DNA of 64,000 bases, taken from assembly GCA_003165465.1 (NCBI GenBank), contig PLUM01000083.1:20065-84064 (forward strand), written 5' to 3'. The position numbers and the translations under genes were made by a program. Shown here piece by piece: positions 26,027 to 35,124 of this stretch (within the stretch, counting starts at the first letter, position 1; the number at the start of each line of letters is the position of its first letter). This DNA comes from Acidobacteriota bacterium. GTDB taxonomy: Bacteria; Acidobacteriota; Terriglobia; Acidiferrales; UBA7541. The notes under the pieces were generated by a model. It ran no database searches, was not told where the DNA came from, and saw only the letters and a list, made by a program, of their open reading frames with translations.

Positions 26027-27448
26027 ATGAGCGATTATCCCACGATCATTCAGGGCGGCATGGGTGCGGGCGTTTCCAATTGGCGTCTTGCGCAAGCGGT
26101 ATCCGAACTCGGCCATCTCGGCGTTGTTTCCGGCACGGCACTCGATCAGATCCTTGCCCGGCGCTTGCAGGACGGCGATCCCGGCGGAGACATGCGCCGC
26201 GCGCTCGATCATTTCCCCTTCCCCGAAATGGCGGAGCGCATACGCCAGGAATACTACATCCCCGGCGGCAAGGCCGAGCGAACGCCCTATAAAAATTTGC
26301 CCTTGCTTCAGAAAGACGGCCCGCGGGAACGCGAAGAGTTGTGTATCGCGGCCAACTTTGTCGAAGTGTTTCTCGCCCGCGAAGGCCACAACCATCCGGT
26401 AGGCATCAACTACCTGGAAAAAATTCAGATTCCGCACCTGCCATCGATCTACGGTGCGATGCTTGCCGGAGTCGGCTACATCCTGATGGGCGCGGGCATA
26501 CCCGTAAAAATCCCCGGCGTGCTGGACAGCTTTGTGCATCACCGGGCCGCAACCTATCCGCTGCACGTCGTCGGTGCGCAGAAGGGCGAGGAAGCGGAAA
26601 TGTCGTTCGATCCCGCTCAGTTCATGGAAGGCAGTCTTCCGCCGCTCGCCCGTCCCCGGTTTCTGGCCATCATTGCCTCCAATGTATTGGCTGCGGCGAT
26701 TCTCAAGCGCGCCAACGGCAGCGTGGAAGGATTCATCATCGAAGGGCCCACGGCCGGAGGACACAACGCGCCGCCTCGCGGAAAATTGCAGCTGGACGAA
26801 AACGGCGAAGCGATCTACGGAGAGCGAGACCTCGTTGACACCGAAAAAATTCGCCAGCTGGGACTCCCCTTCTGGCTTGCCGGCGGATACGGCTCGCCGG
26901 AAAAATTGCGCGAAGCCCTGAGCCTGGGCGCCGCCGGGATTCAGGTAGGGACTGCATTCGCATTTTGCGAGGAGTCCGGCATAAGAGAAGACTACAAGCA
27001 GGCGGTCCTAGAAAAAGTCGCCTCATCCGGCGCGCGAGTGACGACCGATTCGTCGGCCTCGCCCACAAGTTTTCCGTTCAAGGTCGTCCGACTGGAAGGC
27101 ACTTTGTCCGAAAACGAAGTCTATCAAGCAAGGCCCCGGATCTGCGATCTCGGATATTTGCGCGAATCCTACCGGACACCCGAAGGCGAGATTGGCCACC
27201 GCTGCTCGGCCGAGCCGCTGACGGTCTACGCGAGCAAGGGCGGCAAACCGGAAGACACGTCCGGAAAACGCTGCCTGTGCAACGCGCTGCTCGCGACGAT
27301 CGGACTTTCCCAGGTGCGCAACGGAAAATTAACGGAGGCGGGCGTGATTACCTCCGGCAACGACCTGACCACAATCGGCCGCTTTCTGCCGCCCGACGGG
27401 CTGCATTACAACGCCGCAGACGTGATCGCAAAACTTCTCCACGATTGA
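26027..27448 (+). CDS. Nitronate monooxygenase / 2-nitropropane dioxygenase family flavoprotein
   Basis: 473 residues from the ATG at 26027; the frame reads further upstream only through a family A repeat. The opening PTIIQGGMGAGVSNWRLAQA is the FMN-barrel start of the NMO/FabK group. Later segments GYILMGAGIPVKIPGVLD, GPTAGGHNAPPRGK (catalytic His region) and AAGIQVGTAFAFCEESG (phosphate-binding end of the barrel) support this. The C-terminal ~100 residues include a cysteine-bearing stretch (GHRCSAEPL, KRCLCNALLATIG). Such long versions are annotated as nitronate monooxygenase, but the true substrate is unknown. Confidence 0.8.
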   Translation: MSDYPTIIQGGMGAGVSNWRLAQAVSELGHLGVVSGTALDQILARRLQDGDPGGDMRRALDHFPFPEMAERIRQEYYIPGGKAERTPYKNLPLLQKDGPREREELCIAANFVEVFLAREGHNHPVGINYLEKIQIPHLPSIYGAMLAGVGYILMGAGIPVKIPGVLDSFVHHRAATYPLHVVGAQKGEEAEMSFDPAQFMEGSLPPLARPRFLAIIASNVLAAAILKRANGSVEGFIIEGPTAGGHNAPPRGKLQLDENGEAIYGERDLVDTEKIRQLGLPFWLAGGYGSPEKLREALSLGAAGIQVGTAFAFCEESGIREDYKQAVLEKVASSGARVTTDSSASPTSFPFKVVRLEGTLSENEVYQARPRICDLGYLRESYRTPEGEIGHRCSAEPLTVYASKGGKPEDTSGKRCLCNALLATIGLSQVRNGKLTEAGVITSGNDLTTIGRFLPPDGLHYNAADVIAKLLHD

Positions 27449-27501
27449 CGATTCCCCGCGCTTCCCACAACCGGAGCAATGAGCCGTGCGTGCGATGAAT
27501 C

Positions 27502-27577
27502 GTAGCGCCGGCGTCTCGCCGGCGGTTTTTACAATCTCGACACATCGCGAAACCTGCCGACGAGACGCCGGCGCTAC
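27502..27577. repeat. Family C palindrome (76 bp)
   Basis: Arms GTAGCGCCGGCGTCTCGCCGGC and GACGAGACGCCGGCGCTAC around a ~30-bp loop. It has the same GTAGC...GCTAC ends as family A but a different core. It sits 53 bp after the flavoprotein stop. Confidence 0.8.
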
Positions 27578-27716
27578 TAAAACCTTCGTTCTTTGCAGGC
27601 TCAATAAATTTAATTTCACCTCCTGAAATAATTCTCCAGAAATTCCATTCCACAAAATTCGCGAGCAATGCTATACATTACGGGCGTTTCCGTACGTATG
27701 GAAAGGGGCTGAGAAC

Positions 27717-28292
27717 ATGAATCTGATGCTAGTGGCGCTGCTCTTTCTTCAGGCTATTCAGGCGAGCCCTCTGGTCGATAACGAATTCGTTCGCGTATTC
27801 AAAAACAGCGCGCCGTGCGCGACGGGCGAGGCCGCCTGCGGAGAGCGCGTGGTGCTGGCTCTCGGCCCCGTCGAGTTGAACGGGCAAAAGTTGGAGCGCG
27901 GCGACGTCCGGGAATTCAAGCCCGGAGAACGCTACGCTCCTCCCAAAACCGGAGATTACCTCGAAGTGGAAATTAAACCGGGGCATCCCAAGGGAATCGT
28001 CCCAGCAGCGGGGACGCCTCCGCCGCCGGACAACAAGATTCTGTACGCCGGAAAAGATTTCACCGTGTTTGAGGAAAAAATGGCCGTCGGTGAAATGAGT
28101 TCAGTTCACAGCCACAACCTGCGTTTGGCCATTTTCCTCAACCGAACGATGGTAGAGCAGTGGACGGATGGAAAATCGGAAACCCGGGAGCTCGTGCCCG
28201 ATGTCGTGATCTGGAGGCCGGCGGTCGTCCATGCCTCCAAGGACGTAGGAACCGTTCCCATTCGCAATATCCTGATTGAATTCAAACCCTGA
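27717..28292 (+). CDS. Exported cupin-like protein
   Basis: 191 residues. A short hydrophobic N-terminus (LMLVALLFLQAIQAS) looks like a signal peptide. The rest is beta-rich with two cupin-like halves; the second contains EMSSVHSHNLRLAIFLN and a late VVHASKDVG, positions where cupins place metal-binding His. Two cysteines (APCATGEAACGER) could pair in the periplasm. No enzyme family is recognised. An AAAGGGG ribosome site precedes the ATG. The MetE-like gene follows after 21 bp, suggesting one transcript. Confidence 0.6.
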   Translation: MNLMLVALLFLQAIQASPLVDNEFVRVFKNSAPCATGEAACGERVVLALGPVELNGQKLERGDVREFKPGERYAPPKTGDYLEVEIKPGHPKGIVPAAGTPPPPDNKILYAGKDFTVFEEKMAVGEMSSVHSHNLRLAIFLNRTMVEQWTDGKSETRELVPDVVIWRPAVVHASKDVGTVPIRNILIEFKP

Positions 28293-28313
28293 AATTCTAC
28301 AGGACCGATCCCG

Positions 28314-29513
28314 ATGAAACGCAGCACAAACCGAATTTTAACGACGCACGTTGGCAGCCTGATTCGTCCGCCAAAGCTTCTTGAGTTCGCGCGCGCGCAG
28401 CAGAGCGGCGCGGCCGTCGACCAGAAAAATTACGAGGAGTGCCTGAAAGATTCCGTGGCCGAAGTCATCCAGCAGCAAGCCCATGCGGGCATCGACATCG
28501 TCAACGACGGCGAATTCGGCAAGTCGACGAGTTGGGCTCTCTATGCGCTGAAGCGCGTCAGCGGCTTCGAACTGCGCCCGATCAAAGCCGGGGGAACAAA
28601 TCCCTTCGCGCGTGGCGCGGATAGGGAGCGTTTCAAGGAATTTTACGCCGAGCTGGAAGGGGGGAACGAACGCACCTGGTCGAACGTAACCGCAAACGAG
28701 GCCGTGTGCGTCGCACCCGTAAAATACACCGGCATCGCCGAACTCCAGCACGACATTGACCACCTCAAGGCGGGGCTGCAGGGCGTAAAGGTGGAGGAGG
28801 CGTTCCTGCCGGTCGCGGCTCCCTCCAGCGCGATTCCCGACCGCAAGAACGAATACTACAAGAACGACGAGGAACTGGTCGTCGCCCTGGCCGAGGCGCT
28901 GCGAACCGAATACCGCGCCATTGTCGACGCAGGTTTTCTATTGCAAGTGGACGACGCCCGCGCCGCGGTGACCTATGACAGGATGGTGCCCCCGGGAAGT
29001 TTCGAAGATTATTATCGCTGGGTGGGCCGCCATGTCGAAGTGCTGAACCATGCTCTCGAAGGAATCCCCGAAGATCGAATTCGCTACCACGTTTGTTGGG
29101 GAAGTTGGCCGGGGCCGCACACGACGGACGTTCCGCTGCGGAAAATCGTTGATCTCATTCTCAAGGTTCGTGCCGGCGCCTATCTGATCGAAGCCGCCAA
29201 TCCTCGCCACGAACACGAATGGCGCGTCTGGAAGGACGTCAAACTCCCGGATGGAAAAATACTGGCTCCCGGCGTCGTCAGCCACGGCACGAACGTGGTG
29301 GAGCATCCTGAACTCGTGGCTGAACGCATCGTGCGGTTCGCAAACCTCGTGGGCCGCGAGAACGTCATCGCCAGCACCGATTGTGGATTTTCCCAGGAGC
29401 AGTTCAACCGGCGCGTTCATCCCACGATCATGTGGGCAAAGCTGGAATCCATGGCCGAAGGCGCGCGAATCGCGAGCGCCGAGCTGTGGGGCCGGGCCAA
29501 GGCAGGAGCTTAG
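28314..29513 (+). CDS. Cobalamin-independent methionine synthase (MetE C-domain)-like protein
   Basis: 399 residues, a single TIM-barrel like the MetE C-terminal catalytic domain. Seen: the opening RILTTHVGSLIRPPKL, GIDIVNDGEFGK, the zinc-ligand-type HVCWGSWPGPH, and a late TDCGFSQ that should supply the last cysteine ligand. The N-terminal half of full-length MetE is absent. Proteins of this size act as alternative methyltransferases or as alkyl-coenzyme M-type transferases; the substrate cannot be read from sequence. Cytoplasmic. It is the second gene of the short plus-strand pair at 27.7-29.5 kb. Confidence 0.75.
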   Translation: MKRSTNRILTTHVGSLIRPPKLLEFARAQQSGAAVDQKNYEECLKDSVAEVIQQQAHAGIDIVNDGEFGKSTSWALYALKRVSGFELRPIKAGGTNPFARGADRERFKEFYAELEGGNERTWSNVTANEAVCVAPVKYTGIAELQHDIDHLKAGLQGVKVEEAFLPVAAPSSAIPDRKNEYYKNDEELVVALAEALRTEYRAIVDAGFLLQVDDARAAVTYDRMVPPGSFEDYYRWVGRHVEVLNHALEGIPEDRIRYHVCWGSWPGPHTTDVPLRKIVDLILKVRAGAYLIEAANPRHEHEWRVWKDVKLPDGKILAPGVVSHGTNVVEHPELVAERIVRFANLVGRENVIASTDCGFSQEQFNRRVHPTIMWAKLESMAEGARIASAELWGRAKAGA

Positions 29514-29589
29514 CCGAGCCTCGCAATCGCCGGCGAGGAAAGCGTCCATTCCTGGAATTCACCTGGCATCCGTTTACGATTCTTGGATC

Positions 29590-30477
29590 CTATCGGGCAA
29601 TTGTAGCGGGCGCAGCCTCAATTTCCGTCTGCGCCCCTGCGACGAGTTGCCACACGCCTTCTCGCTTCACCCATATGCGAGTAAAGCGATGCGGCTTGCC
29701 GTTTCGCGGCTGGTGCAGGGCTTCCATCACGACCGTGTCTCCGAAGTCGAAGAAGAGGGCTGACAACAACGGAGCCGGTACCGCTCTGGCATTCGTTTCT
29801 TTTTGCTTCTTGATGGCTGCAATCCGGTTCGCTTTGCTGACCAGTACACCTGGAGTAATCCCGAAGTCCTCATCCCCAATGTGCGCGGCCCAGGCGTCCG
29901 CGTCCGCCTGCCAGATCGCCGTGTTCATGGCCTGAAAGGAAGCAATCACTTCGCGGTCGGCTTCCGTCGTGGGCTTGTATGGGATCGTCTTGCACGGATT
30001 CTCGCAGTCCGCCGAACTCGTGCCGCCGTTCGCATAGGCTGGGGATGATGGCGCACGATCCGGAACTTGCTGATAGACGAGCAATCGCCAGCCCGCTGGA
30101 CGCTTCACCCACACGCGTTCGAAACGACCGTTTTGCTGAACACCGAAAACGGATCCGACCTGTCCATGTCGAAAGACTTTGAGGTCTGCGTTGCCTTCGC
30201 TGTCTTTCGCAAACGCGCCAAGGTCCTCGCGGACCTGTTCTTTGGTCGAGCCGATCCCGTTCGAATCAATCCAGGTGAAATTCGCGTCGAGAAGCCCAGC
30301 GACTACATTCTTGTCTTGTTTCGCAACGGCCTGAACGAACGAGTGGTCAGCCTGGGAGACCGCCTGCTCGTCACTTTTATTATTGTCGGCGGCGGCAGCC
30401 TGCCTGCTTGCCAGCGCGCCCGATAGGCCGCCGAACGCAATCGCAATCGCGAGAGATGTTGTGACGAAAATTCTCAT
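29590..30477 (-). CDS. Exported two-domain NTF2/SnoaL-like protein (paralogue 1)
   Basis: About 295 residues from the ATG at 30477; a GTG at 30498 is possible. A signal peptide is followed by two DUF4440/SnoaL-like domains. The first is marked ADHSFVQAVAKQDKNVVAGL and ends RVWVKRPAGWRLLVY. A linker with CENPCKT precedes the second domain, ending RIWVKREGVWQLVAGAQTEIE. The two paralogues at 33072 and 34011 share this whole layout, including the CxNPCxT linker, which could form a periplasmic disulfide. Members of this superfamily bind small molecules or act as isomerases/hydratases; the function here is unknown. It lies 27 bp after the pentaheme cytochrome gene on the same strand. Confidence 0.7.
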   Translation of the reverse strand: MRIFVTTSLAIAIAFGGLSGALASRQAAAADNNKSDEQAVSQADHSFVQAVAKQDKNVVAGLLDANFTWIDSNGIGSTKEQVREDLGAFAKDSEGNADLKVFRHGQVGSVFGVQQNGRFERVWVKRPAGWRLLVYQQVPDRAPSSPAYANGGTSSADCENPCKTIPYKPTTEADREVIASFQAMNTAIWQADADAWAAHIGDEDFGITPGVLVSKANRIAAIKKQKETNARAVPAPLLSALFFDFGDTVVMEALHQPRNGKPHRFTRIWVKREGVWQLVAGAQTEIEAAPATIAR

Positions 30478-30504
30478 AAATGTACCTTTATCACTCACCT
30501 TAGC

Positions 30505-31119
30505 TCAGTTCTGGGGCCACGGATGGCATGCAGTGCAGTTGGTTTTGGCATTGTTCCGCTCATGGCATGTGAGGCAACTGTACATGGTCGCCACGCTGGT
30601 GGCTTCCGACATGACTTCCATCTGGGCCACCTGACCGTGGCACATTTCGCACTTCATGCCGGCCTGCACATGTGTGCGATGCGCCCAGTTCACGCCGGGA
30701 AGGACCGTGTAGATGCGCACCCACGGAACGGGCTGCCGGGACTTGTCGAATGCGGCGAGTTTCTGAATGGACGGCTTGCCCTTGGCAGTGGAATGATGGC
30801 AGGACATGCACGTACTGGTGGCCGGGTAGGTCATCAGTTTGCCGGGCTCCGGATTCGTATGGCAATACGTGCACGTCAGCCCCAAGGCCAAGTGCGTTTT
30901 GTGACTGTAAGGGATTGGCTGGACAGGCCCACTAGGATGCAGCGGGTTATCGGGCACCGTCTGCTGAATCATGGGCGACGACGGCGACTGTTGGGCGCAT
31001 AGCGGGATGACCGTCGGCAGAAGCAATGCAGTGGCTTGCGCTGCCACCAGGACGAATATTTTCTTGGTTCGATTCACGAGTACGTCTCCACTGTTCATGC
31101 TTCGTTTTCCGGCATTCAT
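30505..31119 (-). CDS. Periplasmic pentaheme c-type cytochrome (ActA-like)
   Basis: 204 residues. A signal sequence is followed by five CxxCH motifs (CTYCH, CMSCH, CEMCH, CLTCH, CTACH) and heme-ligating His in YSHKTHLALG and WAHRTHVQAGMKC. The arrangement, including PVPWVRIYTVLPGVNWAH between hemes 2 and 3, resembles the pentaheme ActA subunit of alternative complex III and related cytochrome c3/c7 proteins. No other Act subunit is nearby. The ATG overlaps the stop of the upstream flavoprotein as ATGA (31116-31119), so the two are translationally coupled. Inference: it takes electrons from that flavoprotein. Confidence 0.85.
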   Translation of the reverse strand: MNAGKRSMNSGDVLVNRTKKIFVLVAAQATALLLPTVIPLCAQQSPSSPMIQQTVPDNPLHPSGPVQPIPYSHKTHLALGLTCTYCHTNPEPGKLMTYPATSTCMSCHHSTAKGKPSIQKLAAFDKSRQPVPWVRIYTVLPGVNWAHRTHVQAGMKCEMCHGQVAQMEVMSEATSVATMYSCLTCHERNNAKTNCTACHPWPQN

Positions 31120-32783
31120 GCTTTCTTTCGCAGGACTTCTTCGATGCTAGTACCAAAATCCTTGAGCATCACGACGGCCGCGTTGCGCCCGGGAGCGCCT
31201 GTGACCGAGCCGCCCGGATACGTCGTGGCGCCGGTTTGATACAGCCCCGGGACAGGCATGCGGTATTGCGCCCAGCCGGGCATGGGCCGCATCGCGCCGG
31301 ATTGCGCCGGGCCAGTCGAGCCCGCGTGAATGCTGCCGTGCCAGTTCATCGGATTCTGGCGCTCGATATCGAGAGGACTGTGAACGATCCGCGCAAGGAT
31401 TTTGTCGTCGGTCAGATTCGGAGCGAACTGGCGCAGGTATTTCAGATTCGCGTCGGAAACCCGATCCTTGATCACGTCCCAATGTTGCGGGCCTTCCTTC
31501 AGATCGTAGGGCTGGTAACCGAGAACCTTAACGGTGTGCATTCCCGCCGGGGCCCGCGAAGGATCGGCAATGCTGCAGCAAATGACGTGCAGCGGCGGCT
31601 CATCGACATCCACCGCGTTGATCGCGTAGTCGTAGGCAAAACGCAGGGCCCGCTCGGGCGTGGACATCAGTTCCGTGTGCACGGAGGAGAGCGTGCCGCC
31701 CTGGACTGGATACTTTGGAGGTTCCGTCATGGCGTAATCGGTTTCGAACGCCTGGTAATCCGCCTGCCAGGTATTCACGCCGTCGAGGAAATCGTCGCCC
31801 CACAACTCGCGCGGTGCCATGTTCACGAGATCCTTGACGTGAATCGTGGAAAGCACGGCCTTTTCGGCGCGATACGCACTGCCATCCTCGCATTCCACGC
31901 CCACGCATTTGCCGTTCTCCACGATGAGCCGCTGCACAGATTTGTTGGTGAGGATCACGCCGTCGTGGGCTTGAATGAAACGCGCCAGCGACTGCGTCAA
32001 TTCGCCCGATCCTCCCTTGGGAAGCGGGCGGCTGTGGAGTTGTTGCTGGAACGGACCGTAGGCCGTCCGGCCGGTCATCGGAAATTGAGCCGGCTGGTTT
32101 GACCAGGGGCTCGCCAGCATGAATGCGCGGCAGTGGTCGTCTTCGAAAGTGTCGCGAATAATATCCCATGCGGACATGGCGAGGCGGCGCTGCCAGAACT
32201 TCCCTTTCGGGTGCTCGGCCAAGCGGTCGTTGAGCGATTTTCCAAAACCAATGGGTGCGAAGGTCACGGCGTCGAATACCGGCGCGATGTTTTCATAATC
32301 GGCCATCATCCGGCGATAGGCGGCCGCATCTTTTTTCGAAAATTTCGCAAATTCCGCGACGGTGCGATCCAAATCGCGCCACTGCGTGATGTAGCTCCCA
32401 TCGGGAAAAGGCCTGTGGATCACCGGGTCCGGATAGATATATTCCAGTCCGTAGTCGCCGAGCTTCAATTCGTCATCGCGCATCAGCGGATTGTCAAAGA
32501 TGGAATTGTGCGCCGACGAGCAGGTGTCATGCTTGAACCCGCGCAGCGTCGTCTCGGCGGTCTTGACGCAGCCGCCGATCCTGGGCCGTCCCTCCAAGAC
32601 CAGGCAGCGATAGCCCGCTTTCGCCAAGTAAGCGGCGGTGATGAGGCTATTGTGGCCCGCGCCGGCAACGACAATGTCGAATCGATCGGTCGGCGGCGCT
32701 TTCCCCTCCAGCGAAAGAGATTGAAGAGCGAGAGGCGCCAGCGCCGCTCCCTGTACGAACTCGCGCCGGGTCATTGGACTCAT
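31116..32783 (-). CDS. Tat-exported FAD-dependent oxidoreductase (phytoene desaturase-like)
   Basis: 555 residues. The N-terminus has a twin-arginine signal (TRREFVQGAALAPLAL), so the folded flavoprotein should be exported. The FAD-binding Rossmann motif follows as VVAGAGHNSLITAAYLAKAG ... VLEGRPRIGG, with the family's substrate-domain pattern (GGSGELTQSLARFIQAHDG) and a C-terminal FAD segment (YQTGATTYPGGSVTGAPG). Phytoene desaturase-type and related NAD(P)/FAD amine-oxidase-like enzymes share this layout. The substrate is unknown. Because Tat exports the protein to the periplasm, reoxidation by the coupled pentaheme cytochrome is plausible. Confidence 0.85.
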   Translation of the reverse strand: MSPMTRREFVQGAALAPLALQSLSLEGKAPPTDRFDIVVAGAGHNSLITAAYLAKAGYRCLVLEGRPRIGGCVKTAETTLRGFKHDTCSSAHNSIFDNPLMRDDELKLGDYGLEYIYPDPVIHRPFPDGSYITQWRDLDRTVAEFAKFSKKDAAAYRRMMADYENIAPVFDAVTFAPIGFGKSLNDRLAEHPKGKFWQRRLAMSAWDIIRDTFEDDHCRAFMLASPWSNQPAQFPMTGRTAYGPFQQQLHSRPLPKGGSGELTQSLARFIQAHDGVILTNKSVQRLIVENGKCVGVECEDGSAYRAEKAVLSTIHVKDLVNMAPRELWGDDFLDGVNTWQADYQAFETDYAMTEPPKYPVQGGTLSSVHTELMSTPERALRFAYDYAINAVDVDEPPLHVICCSIADPSRAPAGMHTVKVLGYQPYDLKEGPQHWDVIKDRVSDANLKYLRQFAPNLTDDKILARIVHSPLDIERQNPMNWHGSIHAGSTGPAQSGAMRPMPGWAQYRMPVPGLYQTGATTYPGGSVTGAPGRNAAVVMLKDFGTSIEEVLRKKA

Positions 32784-33071
32784 TCGGTTTCTCCTATTGC
32801 ACGGAAGAAATGAAACTTACCAAGCACTGATGGATGCCAGGAAAATCGCCGCCATCTTTTTTTGAGGCAGAAGAGGCGAGGCCTGCGCTGTTATTTCGGT
32901 CCGCCTCCGCGAGCGACTTTGCCATTTTGGGCATCCCTTCCGGAAAGTCGCGGTGACGCCCGACACATTGGGATGTGATGCAGAGCACTGATGCCTATGA
33001 TCGTTAACTGACAATGTCCACAGCGTATCGAATTGTCTGCTTCGTGATGATTCTGACTTCAAGGAGAGTGT

Positions 33072-33938
33072 ATGAAACGTTTGATCGCACGTGCTCTTGT
33101 CATGGGCATTCTGTGGGCTATCACACTCGCCGCGCTGGCAAGCAGGCCGGTTGCCGCCGCGAGTCCTAAGAACGAGCAAGAGAAGGCTGTCGCACAAGCC
33201 GACCATTCCTTGACCGAGGCCCTCGGGAATGCGGACAAGACGGCCGTGGCAGCGCTCCTGGACGAAAATTTTGAATGGACGGATGTCAATGGAAAGGCGC
33301 GGACCAAGGCGGATGCCCTGGAGAACCTCACCGCGCTCTCGAAGGACACGGGCGGCGAAACCGGCGTGATGACCTACTCCTATGAGCAGGTCGGGCGCGT
33401 CGCGGGGACTCACAACAATACGCATTTTGTGCGTCTATGGGTGAAGCGTCCCGCGGGCTGGCGCGCGTTTATTTATTTGGAAACGCCCGCTCCCGCCTCT
33501 CCGCAAAAGCCCTCAAAACCCCGACCGGGCGATGACGTATGCGAGAATCCTTGCAAAACAATGCCGTATACGCCAACAACGGCAGCGCAACAGGGAGCCA
33601 TGGATGCGTGGAAAGGAACGAAGATGGCCGAATGGAAGGCGCTCCCAGACGAATGGAAAAACTATGTTGGCGAAAGCATGGTGGTGATCAGCCCCAGCCA
33701 GTACCTCGATAAAGCAGGACGGCTGGCACTTCTCGTTTCGCAGAAAGACGCCTATGGAACCGGTTCGCCCAGCCCCGCGGTCGTGTCCATGAAGATGTAT
33801 GATTTCGGGGATGTGGTGATCATGACATCGCATCACGCGCCGAATGCCGCCGGCATCGCCGCATATGCCGTCCGATTATTTACGAACGAAGAAGGCAATT
33901 GGAAGATTGTGTTGAGCTCGCAAACGGATATTAAATAG
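33072..33938 (+). CDS. Exported two-domain NTF2/SnoaL-like protein (paralogue 2)
   Basis: 288 residues behind an AAGGAGAG ribosome site. Signal peptide to about residue 30. The first domain opens QADHSLTEALGNADKTAVA and ends WVKRPAGWRAFIYLE. The linker carries CENPCKTMPY. The second domain has EWKNYVGESMVVISPSQYLD and ends WKIVLSSQTDIK. It is most similar to the next gene and to the protein at 29590. The 288-bp spacer from the divergent flavoprotein gene holds no other gene and should contain both promoters. Function unknown; a periplasmic ligand-binding or isomerase role is inferred from the fold. Confidence 0.75.
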   Translation: MKRLIARALVMGILWAITLAALASRPVAAASPKNEQEKAVAQADHSLTEALGNADKTAVAALLDENFEWTDVNGKARTKADALENLTALSKDTGGETGVMTYSYEQVGRVAGTHNNTHFVRLWVKRPAGWRAFIYLETPAPASPQKPSKPRPGDDVCENPCKTMPYTPTTAAQQGAMDAWKGTKMAEWKALPDEWKNYVGESMVVISPSQYLDKAGRLALLVSQKDAYGTGSPSPAVVSMKMYDFGDVVIMTSHHAPNAAGIAAYAVRLFTNEEGNWKIVLSSQTDIK

Positions 33939-34010
33939 CGAACCAGCAGGAGCGTGGACAGGTTGGCAATCGTTTTTGTGGACATTCCGGCTTAGAGGAG
34001 GAATTCAGAA

Positions 34011-34907
34011 ATGAAACGTTTCATTAAACTGGCGGTTGTTGGTGGCGTGGTGATCGCTGTCTTTTGTGCAGTGCTGGCTATCCAGTCTGTTGCCGCGGCC
34101 GGCGACGATCAGGCTATTCTCCAGGCCGATCATTCGTTGCTTCAGGCCCTCGCAAAAGCGGACAAGCCCGCCGTGAGCGCTCTGCTGGACGAGAAATTCG
34201 AATGGACGGACGTGGATGGAAAAATACAGAACAAGGCGGAGGCCCTAGGCGACCTGGCCGCGCTCGCAAAGGACAACGAAGGCGACACGGACGTGAAAAC
34301 GCATTTCTATGGCGAGCTGGACATCATCTTCGGCTTTCACCATAACGTGCGTTTTTCGCGCATTTGGGTGAAGCGCCCGGCAGGCTGGCGCGTCATCACC
34401 GATTTGGACACAGCCAGGCCCCCGCAGACTTCTGCAGCGGCCCCACCACCCGCAGCCAGCGGAGCGGCGGGAGACTGCGACAATCCTTGCAGAACCCTGC
34501 CACCCACGCAAATGACGGCGGCCGACAAAGCCGTGCTTCTGGAATGGCAAAAGACGAAGGTCGACGAATGGCATCCGGACGCAGCGGACTGGGGGACTCA
34601 TGTCTCGGACGATTTCCTGATCATGAATGACCGGTCCGAACGAAACAAGGCGGAGCGCGTGGACTTTGGCAAGAAGCAACAAGCGGCGGGGATCAGCGCG
34701 CCGGGCGATCCGATTACCTCCTTGACCATGTTGGACTTCGGGAACGCGGTGATGATGATCTCTCATCACGTGCCCTATCGAGGCGGAAAGCCTTATTACA
34801 ATGTGCGCGTATTTGTAAACCAGAACGGTCACTGGCCGATTGCCTGGAGCCAACAGACAACGATTCAGTCTGCTGCCCCAGTGCCTGCCGTGGGAGCCCC
34901 CAAATAG
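34011..34907 (+). CDS. Exported two-domain NTF2/SnoaL-like protein (paralogue 3)
   Basis: 298 residues behind a GAGGAGG ribosome site, 72 bp after paralogue 2 and clearly a tandem duplicate of it. Shared segments: LQADHSLLQALAKADKPAVS, KFEWTDVDGK, RIWVKRPAGWRVI, and the linker CDNPCRTLPP. The linker between domains is longer and Pro/Ala-rich. The second domain has DEWHPDAADWGTHVSDDFLI and ends WPIAWSQQTTIQ. The tandem pair plus the more distant copy at 29590 suggest selection for more than one ligand specificity. Confidence 0.75.
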   Translation: MKRFIKLAVVGGVVIAVFCAVLAIQSVAAAGDDQAILQADHSLLQALAKADKPAVSALLDEKFEWTDVDGKIQNKAEALGDLAALAKDNEGDTDVKTHFYGELDIIFGFHHNVRFSRIWVKRPAGWRVITDLDTARPPQTSAAAPPPAASGAAGDCDNPCRTLPPTQMTAADKAVLLEWQKTKVDEWHPDAADWGTHVSDDFLIMNDRSERNKAERVDFGKKQQAAGISAPGDPITSLTMLDFGNAVMMISHHVPYRGGKPYYNVRVFVNQNGHWPIAWSQQTTIQSAAPVPAVGAPK

Positions 34908-34996
34908 GTTGGCGGTCTTTCGTGCCGCAGTTGCAAAGGCCAGCCATGTCGTGCCTCTGCATCTGCGGCAGAACTAAAATGCGTCGCCATTGCGCT

Positions 34997-35025
34997 GTAG
35001 GGGCACGGCAATGCCGTGCCCCTAC
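34997..35025. repeat. Family B palindrome
   Basis: GTAGGGGCACGGCAATGCCGTGCCCCTAC; same hairpin as at 13688 and 61961 apart from one base in the turn. Between paralogue 3 and the hydrolase gene. Confidence 0.85.
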
Positions 35026-35124
35026 TTCGATTGAGCCGTGTTTCTTAGGAGAAACGCAGTCGAGCGGCGCATGTAAGGTCATGTGCCGCTGGGTGCGATC
35101 CCGATGTTGCCGCAAGGAGGAAAT

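Noticed and set aside
32817-33425. 202-codon minus frame across the 32.8-33.1 kb spacer
   Set aside because: Mostly antisense to the second NTF2-like gene; the spacer itself shows only promoter-like sequence.
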